This document shows positions 1-5,465 of a stretch of DNA of 5,983 nucleotides, piece after piece. Position 1 is the stretch's first letter. Every line of letters begins with the position of its first letter. Under the pieces are notes generated by a model, which did not search any database, was not told the DNA's origin, and saw nothing but the letters and a program-made list of their open reading frames with translations. The stretch comes from an uncultured Methanobrevibacter sp. (lineage in GTDB: Archaea; Methanobacteriota; Methanobacteria; Methanobacteriales; Methanobacteriaceae). The position numbers were made by a program, and so were the translations under genes. The stretch is from NCBI RefSeq assembly GCF_937906425.1, contig NZ_CALCYR010000047.1:1-5983 (forward strand), read 5' to 3'.

Positions 1-319
1 GCTTTACAGGCTCTGGGTTTACTGTGATTTTAGCTACAGCAAAGCTTGCATTATAGTTTTCATCTCCCAAGAAGCTTACTGCAAATGTGTATCCTCCCTT
101 CACTCCAAGGTTTATTTGTGTTTTGGCACTTCCATTCTCATCACTTGTGTAATTGTAGATATGTCCATTGAATCCTACAAGAACATTCCTATTGCTTAAG
201 GCATTTCCATTGGAATCAATGAGTTTAAAGGTGAAATATTCCCCATTTCTACCGTCAAGATTTACATTGATTGCATTTGTTGTCATATTTTCACAAATGA
301 TTTGAGTTTTTAATTTTTC
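1..319 (-). other. C-terminal Ig-like domain, cut by the window edge
   Basis: From residue of about 1697 (EKLKTQIICENM) to the edge. The core FTFKLIDSNGNALSNRNVLV, then TSDENGSAKTQINL and FLGDENYNAS, is typical of Big_1/Big_3-like Ig repeats, in which a strand of the form D-x-x-G-x-A is followed by a F-x-G-D-x-x-Y-x-A/P ending. The frame continues off the edge after NPEPVK, so more domains are likely. Confidence 0.7.
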
Positions 320-3300
320 AAATGAAATGCCTTCAGATATATTTACATCATTTCCATTTAAAATTGAAAGCACAACAAAGTTAAGGGTTTTTACACCTGT
401 CTCAATTGTGTTTCCGCTGACATTGATGATATTTGTAGGAGAGAGAATAGCCCTTTCACTTTCTATCCTCAAGATTCCCAATGATTTTGCAACAACATCA
501 TCATTTGCCAATAGAATGCTGTTATTTACAATATTAATATTTGCAAGATCAATTGAAAATGGACTTGTAGCATTTTCTGCAATTGCATTTAAAACAGTTA
601 CGCCGTTGTTGAGCCTAAATTCAATTTCCCCAATGCTTACTGTTTCAGGACCACCTTTTGAAATCGTAATAAGATTGAATATTGATTTTGAAACTTGATT
701 ATCACCAGATTCAATTGAAGTACCATTACTTTCGGTAGAAGTACCACCAGATTCAATTGAAGTTCCATTACTTTCCGTGGAAGTACCACCAGATTCAATT
801 GAAGCCCCATCTGCCCTTATAGTCAAATTCTTAGTAATATTAATGTCTAAAACATTTTTATAGGAATAATTTCCCAATTGGATAATGTCCCCATCTTTTG
901 CACTGTCAATTGCATTTTGAATGTCCAATGCATCATTTCCTGTATGATTTACAATCACATCATTCTTTCCATAAACATAAATATTTGACGAATAATTTGA
1001 TTTAAGATACTTTTCAGTGCCTGAATAAATAAAATCAATTGAATTCACTCCCGCTTCAGCAAATAGCAATCTGATTGAATTGGAATTATTCAATAAATAT
1101 TCATTCAGGAATTTATCATTTATATAAACACTGATATTTCCTTCCTCAATCGGATTATTGTCCCCATCAGTGAGGGCGAAATCAATCTTAAGACTTTCCT
1201 TTTCATGTGTTGAATCTATGGCTGCCACAATATATGTTTCAATGTCTGGAGCCTTAACTTGAATCTCAGATACAAATTCCAATTGGAGATATTGATCATT
1301 TCCAGAGAAAATCAGACTAATAAGATGAGTTCCAGACTCATTAAAGTTTAGATTTAAGATAATGGATGAAGCATTCAATTCAAGCTCATCATAAAATTCA
1401 TCATCAATGAAAATGGAGAGATTAGCATCATCAAACAAATCATCATTTTCATCCAAAATGGAAATATTAACATTCATCTCCTCATTTGCATAAACTGAAT
1501 TCCAATCCAAATCAAGCCCTGGCTCCTTATCAGGACCTTTAACAATCAGAATGGCTTCACAATATGAAGGATTGAAAATGTTATAACCTGAATAATCAGC
1601 CAATATTGTGTAATTTCCAGATTTGTTAAAGTTCAATTCAATGGAATTTAGACCCTTGGCTAGATTGATTATCCTGAATAGCTTATTATCGAGATAGATT
1701 GAAATGTTTCCATATTCCACTGGATTATCCTCACTGTCTCTGACAGTGAAATTAAGGATTAAATCCTGATTTGCATAAACTGAATCATATTCATAAGAGA
1801 TTGAGGTGTTTCTGTTTTCCAAATCAACAGTAAGTCCTATTTCACCCAATATGTTTCCAGTGCTTAAGTCATAAACTGAAATAGTGTCATTTGCCCTTAA
1901 AAGAGCATTATAATTAAAGCACATTTCATTGTTTGAAATGATAAATCCATCACCGACAGCCAAAACAGGATTTTCCTTAAAAGCATTTGAAATTCCGATT
2001 TCATAATCTGGAAGAATTGGCAATTCCTCACCGAGATTGGATATGAAACCTAAATTGTAGCCATATAAGCCTGCCTTATCGATAAAATCCAATCCATCAA
2101 AGCTTATGTTTGCCCAGGATTCCGGTGCAATATATTCCCTGTTGTGATTGATGATTTTTGCCCTTATGAATTGAATTGATGAATTGTAATTTCCTCCCCA
2201 ATAGTCATTTTCATAATTTGGTAGGGAAATTCCGCTTCTTGAAACATTATATCCCGGGTTTGCAAAGATTGAATTTGAGATTGTGCCGTTTTTACTGAAC
2301 CAGTATGTTCCGGAACCTTCAATAGCTGAATTGTTTATAAAAACGCAACCATCAAGGAGTCCATTGTTTCCGTCACATGAGACAGTGCCGTAACTTGCAG
2401 TGTTGTTGATGAATGAACTGTTTAGAATCCTACTGTTTTCAAGAGTAATGTAAATTGCTGAGCCTTCCATTGCATCATTGGCTAAAAATTGACAATCAGA
2501 CAATGAGGCATTTTCTGAGTTCAGGTAAACCCCTCCTGCAAAGATGGCGGAATTAGACTCGAAGAGAGCATTTGAAATTTGTGCATTTTCACCATTCCAG
2601 TAGATTGCACCGCCATAGAACTCCTCTGCAGAATTATTTCTGAAACTGGAACTGCTTAGAGTACCATTTGTTCCATTCCAATAGAGCGCTCCACCGAAAA
2701 CATCCTCCAAACTGCTGTCTGCATAAACAAAATTGTTTGAAAAGCTTGAACCGCTTAAAAATCCATTAGGACCTTCCCAAGCAAGAGCTCCTGCAAAAAC
2801 TGCCTCACTTGTAAGATTAGAAATAACATAATTATTATTGAAATTGGAATCCAATATTTTACCATTGTTTCCATACCAAATCACTGCACCAGCACCACAT
2901 TCCTCCTGATTAGAAGCATAATTGTCTGAAAAATTACAATTAGACATAATTCCATTATGAGATTCCCATTCAACTGCACCTCCATAGAAGAAAGCGAAAT
3001 TAGAAACAAAGTCACAATTCAATATTCTACCATTCAATCCATTCCAAAAGACTGCACCTCCATCAAAGTCATATGCACGACAATATGCAAATCTGGAATC
3101 GGATATTGTTCCGTTGGCACCTGTCCAGGAAATGGCTCCGCCATTGCTTGAATAGCAATCGGTAAAATTACAATTTAATATGCAGCCATTCTTGCCGGAC
3201 CATGTAATTGCTCCTCCACTTCCATAGCTTGCTGTGTTATTTCCAAAGACAGAATCCTTCAATAAGCCATCGTCTCCATCCCATGCAATGGCTCCTGCAG

Positions 3301-5407
3301 CATAAGCAACATTATCCAAAAACCTGCAGTTTATTACGCTGAGATTTAGAGAATCGAAATCAGCCCAGATTGCACCGCCATAGGCTGTCTTGTCCACATT
3401 TTTAAAGCTTATGTTTTCAATCAAAACATTTGGAGCGTTAATTACAAATATTCCTGAAAGGTCATTTGCATCCAATACAACTGAATCTGAACCGTCAAGG
3501 TTAATTGAGCCCCTTTGCATTATTGCAAGTGACTTGTTTATATAGATTCTTTCACCATCTCCAAGGTATGAGCCGCTTAGATAGATTGTATCCCCATCTG
3601 TCGCATCGTCTATCAATGCTTGAATGTTTCTGAATGTGCTTTTTGAATAGATGCTCAATACATTATATGCAACTGAAGGTGCATAGTCATCATTTCCATT
3701 GAATTTGGCAATGAGGGAATAGTTTGATGCAGGAAGCAAGTCCTCAATTAAAAGGGAAGCAGTATTGTCAATAATGTTTATAATGTAGGTTTTATTGTTT
3801 AGCTTTAGTTCAATGGTCTCATTATTAAAGACATAAGAACTGTCTGTCTTTGAGCTTAAGGTGAAATTAATGCAAAAGGAATCCCCAACAAATGCATTGT
3901 TAAACACCATCTTTATTGAGGAATTTGAGCTAAGGGGAATGATTACATCACCATCACAGCCATACCAGACAAAGTCGCCCATCACCAATGCCTCCATCTC
4001 ATCGGGAAGATTGTTTGAACTGAATTCCAGCTGCCCAATATCTGTCAAGGTTCTTGTAATGTCATAAATTTGAGCAAAGGTAACTGTACTTGCATCAATA
4101 TCATCATTTAACTTCAATACGGTGTTTTCATAGATTTCAATTATTGAGCTGTCTGCACCTGCTTCAGCATAAATGAGAAGGTTTTCATCATCAACATAAA
4201 AGGTATTTGCAAAGATGCTTATATCCTCATTGTCAGTTTTTGTAATTACAGGAAGGCAATTGAAGCTTATCTCTTCCCCATCAAGCATGCTCTGGAAATG
4301 ACCGCAATTGTAGAAGGTGTTGTCCCTTATGACAGTTCCCTTAGAGTAATAACTGTCCAGATTAATGGAATATGAGTTATTTACGAATCGGTTGCTGTCT
4401 ATTTGAGTGCTGTCTGACAATGCAATTTGAATAGCCTCCAATACAGGCCCTTCAAATGTGTTGTTATAGATAAATGTGTTTACTGCATATGAAACTGATA
4501 TGAGCTTTGATCCGTATTCCTTGCCGTTGCCATTTGTTATCCTTGTGGCAGCGCCTGTAAAATAGGAGTCAAGAACCTCAACATTGATTGATGAATCTAT
4601 GTTTATTGCACGGTTAAAGTTATAGAAGCTGCAGTTTTCAATCCTTATGTTTGTGGAACTGTCAATGTCGATTGCCCAACCTGCCAAGCTGTCATAGCCT
4701 GTGTATTTGGTATTTGCTTGGATGTCATTGAATATAATTCCTGAAACTGTTGTATTTCTGCCTGAAGCACTTATATAAAGTATGCAGCCAGAGCTTGAAG
4801 TTCCTCCAGTACCGTTGAAGATTGTATTTTCACCATCTCCAAGCAGTGTAAGGGGCTTGTTGATGTCTATTTGATACCTGCTGATTTGGTAAGTGTGGTT
4901 TCCAAGATCTATTGTATCTCCAGACTTTGCACTCTTGATTGCATTTTCCAAATCGCTTACATCATTTCCAGTATGGTTTACTGTAATTATATTTCCGCCT
5001 ACAGATGAGGATTCCAATTCCTTAGAAATCCCTAAAGATGAATATTCCAATTCCTTAGAAATTCCTAAAGATGAATATTCCAATTCCTTAGAAATCCCTA
5101 AAGATGAATATTCCAAATTATTTTTTTCATCAGATGCAAGGCCAATTTGATTGCTATTTACTTCATTTGACAATTCATTATTTTGATTTGAATCAATAAT
5201 CTTATCATTTAATTGATCATTGATTAAATTATTTGAAAGTACTTTATCATTTTGAACATTTGGATTGATATTGCCTATATCATCAGATTGATAAAGCACA
5301 TTATCATCATTATTTAAAAGAGAATCACTTGCAGAGACAGAACCTGCAAATAATAAGAGAATGATTAATAAGGATAAAATAATTAAAAGATTCCTTTTAA
5401 AGTTCAA
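1..5407 (-). CDS. Giant secreted adhesin-like protein with beta-helix and Ig-like modules (3' end outside window)
   Basis: The frame is open for at least 1802 codons from TTG at 5407-5405 to the window edge, with no stop. TTG is chosen because a GAGGTGA ribosome binding site lies 4 bases upstream, an in-frame TGA lies at 5419-5417, and the codons after it encode a typical signal peptide; the next in-frame ATG is far downstream. Seen in order (residues approximate): signal peptide 1-26; Asn/Asp-rich spacer 27-140 with 11-residue repeats; beta-helix module 141-485; Ig-like domain 486-585; second beta-helix 586-1075 with 14 rungs; linker beta domain 1076-1200; three Ig-like domains 1201-1480; third beta-helix-type module 1481-1696; Ig-like domain from 1697. 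N-x-S/T sequons are very frequent, so heavy N-glycosylation is likely. The architecture matches the adhesin-like proteins of Methanobrevibacter; one from M. ruminantium M1 (Mru_1499) is reported to bind rumen protozoa and bacteria. The ligand here is unknown, and no catalytic motif is visible. The C-terminal anchor is outside the window. Confidence 0.93.
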   Translation of the reverse strand, partial: MNFKRNLLIILSLLIILLLFAGSVSASDSLLNNDDNVLYQSDDIGNINPNVQNDKVLSNNLINDQLNDKIIDSNQNNELSNEVNSNQIGLASDEKNNLEYSSLGISKELEYSSLGISKELEYSSLGISKELESSSVGGNIITVNHTGNDVSDLENAIKSAKSGDTIDLGNHTYQISRYQIDINKPLTLLGDGENTIFNGTGGTSSSGCILYISASGRNTTVSGIIFNDIQANTKYTGYDSLAGWAIDIDSSTNIRIENCSFYNFNRAINIDSSINVEVLDSYFTGAATRITNGNGKEYGSKLISVSYAVNTFIYNNTFEGPVLEAIQIALSDSTQIDSNRFVNNSYSINLDSYYSKGTVIRDNTFYNCGHFQSMLDGEEISFNCLPVITKTDNEDISIFANTFYVDDENLLIYAEAGADSSIIEIYENTVLKLNDDIDASTVTFAQIYDITRTLTDIGQLEFSSNNLPDEMEALVMGDFVWYGCDGDVIIPLSSNSSIKMVFNNAFVGDSFCINFTLSSKTDSSYVFNNETIELKLNNKTYIINIIDNTASLLIEDLLPASNYSLIAKFNGNDDYAPSVAYNVLSIYSKSTFRNIQALIDDATDGDTIYLSGSYLGDGERIYINKSLAIMQRGSINLDGSDSVVLDANDLSGIFVINAPNVLIENISFKNVDKTAYGGAIWADFDSLNLSVINCRFLDNVAYAAGAIAWDGDDGLLKDSVFGNNTASYGSGGAITWSGKNGCILNCNFTDCYSSNGGAISWTGANGTISDSRFAYCRAYDFDGGAVFWNGLNGRILNCDFVSNFAFFYGGAVEWESHNGIMSNCNFSDNYASNQEECGAGAVIWYGNNGKILDSNFNNNYVISNLTSEAVFAGALAWEGPNGFLSGSSFSNNFVYADSSLEDVFGGALYWNGTNGTLSSSSFRNNSAEEFYGGAIYWNGENAQISNALFESNSAIFAGGVYLNSENASLSDCQFLANDAMEGSAIYITLENSRILNSSFINNTASYGTVSCDGNNGLLDGCVFINNSAIEGSGTYWFSKNGTISNSIFANPGYNVSRSGISLPNYENDYWGGNYNSSIQFIRAKIINHNREYIAPESWANISFDGLDFIDKAGLYGYNLGFISNLGEELPILPDYEIGISNAFKENPVLAVGDGFIISNNEMCFNYNALLRANDTISVYDLSTGNILGEIGLTVDLENRNTSISYEYDSVYANQDLILNFTVRDSEDNPVEYGNISIYLDNKLFRIINLAKGLNSIELNFNKSGNYTILADYSGYNIFNPSYCEAILIVKGPDKEPGLDLDWNSVYANEEMNVNISILDENDDLFDDANLSIFIDDEFYDELELNASSIILNLNFNESGTHLISLIFSGNDQYLQLEFVSEIQVKAPDIETYIVAAIDSTHEKESLKIDFALTDGDNNPIEEGNISVYINDKFLNEYLLNNSNSIRLLFAEAGVNSIDFIYSGTEKYLKSNYSSNIYVYGKNDVIVNHTGNDALDIQNAIDSAKDGDIIQLGNYSYKNVLDINITKNLTIRADGASIESGGTSTESNGTSIESGGTSTESNGTSIESGDNQVSKSIFNLITISKGGPETVSIGEIEFRLNNGVTVLNAIAENATSPFSIDLANINIVNNSILLANDDVVAKSLGILRIESERAILSPTNIINVSGNTIETGVKTLNFVVLSILNGNDVNISEGISFEKLKTQIICENMTTNAINVNLDGRNGEYFTFKLIDSNGNALSNRNVLVGFNGHIYNYTSDENGSAKTQINLGVKGGYTFAVSFLGDENYNASFAVAKITVNPEPVK
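320..967 (-). other. Third beta-helix-type module
   Basis: Residues of about 1481-1696. It starts with VNHTGND...IQNAI...DGDIIQLGN, the same header as module 1 (21 of 31 residues identical over the aligned header). It then has a Thr/Ser/Gly/Glu repeat insertion, followed by strand-like segments such as IDLANINIVNNSILLAND and TNIINVSGNTIETG. It is shorter and less regular than modules 1 and 2, so whether it folds as a true beta-helix is uncertain. Confidence 0.55.
702..810 (-). repeat. 42-bp tandem repeat (14-residue unit TSIESGGTSTESNG)
   Basis: The plus-strand motif caccagattcaattgaag ends at 720, 762 and 804, exactly 42 bases apart, giving about two and a half units. The units differ at only a few positions. 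The array lies within the third module, just after the strand NLTIRADGA. It is hydrophilic and looks like a flexible loop inserted in the module. The unit keeps the frame. Confidence 0.92.
968..1807 (-). other. Three tandem Ig-like domains
   Basis: Residues of about 1201-1480. Three domains of some 90-95 residues share a layout: SVYANQDLILNFTV / SVYANEEMNVNISI / STHEKESLKIDFAL near the start, a central GNISIYLD / ANLSIFIDD / GNISVYIND strand, and an end of the form SGNYTILADYSGYN / SGTHLISLIFSGND / AGVNSIDFIYSGTE. This matches Big_3-like Ig repeats of bacterial and archaeal surface proteins. The three are clearly related, so they arose by internal duplication, and they probably form a stalk. 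Confidence 0.75.
1808..2182 (-). other. Linker beta domain after beta-helix module 2
   Basis: Residues of about 1076-1200. Recognisable pieces are FIRAKIINHNREY, PVLAVGDGF and TISVYDLSTGNILGEIGL. It looks beta-rich and resembles a degenerate Ig-like region joining the helix to the Ig array, but I do not recognise a family. Confidence 0.4.
2183..3652 (-). other. Beta-helix module 2 with 14 recognisable rungs
   Basis: Residues of about 586-1075. A diverged header (FRNIQALIDDATDGDTIYLSG) is followed from about residue 676 by 14 turns with the core pattern GGAIxWxGxNGxILNCxF, separated by variable loops such as DNVAYA, YASNQEECG and VYADSSLED. The module ends near residue 1063 with NYENDYWGGN, similar to the N-x-W-G-x-N motif that commonly closes these helices in methanogen adhesin-like proteins. 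Nine successive rungs (2-10) carry Trp at the same position, and six rungs carry Cys in the LNCNF-like strand. Confidence 0.85.
3653..3952 (-). other. Ig-like domain between beta-helix modules 1 and 2
   Basis: Residues of about 486-585. Alternating beta-strand-like segments end in NYSLIAKFNGNDDYAPS, the pattern with which bacterial and archaeal Ig-like (Big_3 type) repeats of surface proteins end. The family assignment rests on this tail and on position between modules. It probably acts as a rigid spacer. Confidence 0.6.
3953..4987 (-). other. Beta-helix module 1 of the adhesin-like protein
   Basis: Residues of about 141-485. It opens with the header VNHTGND...LENAI...SGDTIDLGN, which in this protein type begins right-handed parallel beta-helix (pectate-lyase-like) regions. 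Repeated turns follow, with patterns such as IRIENCSFYNF, NVEVLDSYF, TFIYNNTFEG and TQIDSNRFVNN, typical of NosD or PbH1-like rungs. No lyase catalytic residues could be recognised, so a structural or binding role is inferred. Module boundaries are approximate. Confidence 0.75.
5003..5116 (-). repeat. 33-bp tandem repeat (11-residue unit LEYSSLGISKE)
   Basis: Three full units, at 5008-5040, 5041-5073 and 5074-5106, are flanked by partial units on both sides, about 3.4 copies in all. The second and third units differ by a single C/T change, and the first differs mainly in its first three bases. The array encodes residues of about 98-135 in the spacer between the signal peptide and the first beta-helix. 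The unit is a multiple of three, so gain or loss of copies keeps the frame and only changes spacer length. Such near-identity indicates recent slippage or unequal recombination. Confidence 0.95.
5330..5407 (-). other. Signal peptide of the adhesin-like protein
   Basis: Residues 1-26: a short charged start (NFKRN), a hydrophobic core of Leu and Ile of about 15 residues, then GSVSA followed by SDS. The small residues at -3 and -1 (Val-Ser-Ala) fit a signal peptidase I type cleavage after residue 26. It directs Sec export, consistent with the surface-type domains that follow. Confidence 0.85.
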
Positions 5408-5411
5408 GATT

Positions 5412-5418
5412 TCACCTC
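5412..5418 (-). promoter_or_regulatory. Ribosome binding site of the adhesin gene
   Basis: The minus strand reads GAGGTGA here, a strong match to the complement of the 16S rRNA 3' end in methanogens (AGGAGGTGA). Four bases separate it from the TTG start at 5407-5405. This site decides the start: the GTG inside the motif (5415-5413) is in another frame that stops after three codons, and the adhesin frame itself has a TGA at 5419-5417. Confidence 0.85.
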
Positions 5419-5453
5419 AATAGTTTTTAACTCCATATTTTTGAAAACTCAAA

Positions 5454-5465
5454 TAATTTTTAAAT
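5454..5465 (-). promoter_or_regulatory. Weak candidate TATA box upstream of the adhesin gene
   Basis: The minus strand reads ATTTAAAAATTA, overlapping the stop codon of the upstream leucine-rich repeat gene. An archaeal transcript starting about 25 bases downstream would leave a leader of some 25-30 bases carrying the ribosome binding site. The whole gap is AT-rich, so the match may be chance, and read-through from the upstream gene is equally possible. No strong terminator (a clear T-run on the transcript) is visible between the genes. Confidence 0.2.

Noticed and set aside
327..698. Plus-strand open frame of 123 codons.
   Set aside because: It lies wholly opposite the adhesin gene, has no convincing ribosome binding site, and its protein has no recognisable pattern; it is a shadow of the minus-strand frame.
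2957..3151. Plus-strand open frame of 64 codons, Cys/Ile/Thr-rich.
   Set aside because: Antisense to the beta-helix rungs; its apparent periodicity comes from the rung repeats on the other strand.
3861..4067. Plus-strand open frame of 68 codons.
   Set aside because: Antisense to the first Ig-like region, without start signals or family features.
3953..4987. Module 1 as an active pectate lyase or other polysaccharide lyase.
   Set aside because: Only the beta-helix fold pattern is visible; no catalytic motif was recognised, and this protein type is generally taken to be structural or adhesive.
5003..5116. Short repeats considered as a CRISPR array.
   Set aside because: The units are directly adjacent with no unique spacers, and they are in frame within a coding sequence.
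4893..5150. Plus-strand open frame of 85 codons with a tandem peptide repeat.
   Set aside because: The repeat is the antisense reading of the 33-bp minisatellite; the minus-strand frame explains it fully.
5424..5449. AGTTTT/AAAACT inverted repeat in the gap between the genes as a possible terminator or operator.
   Set aside because: Only six A/T-rich pairs around a loop of about 16 bases; expected by chance in such AT-rich DNA.
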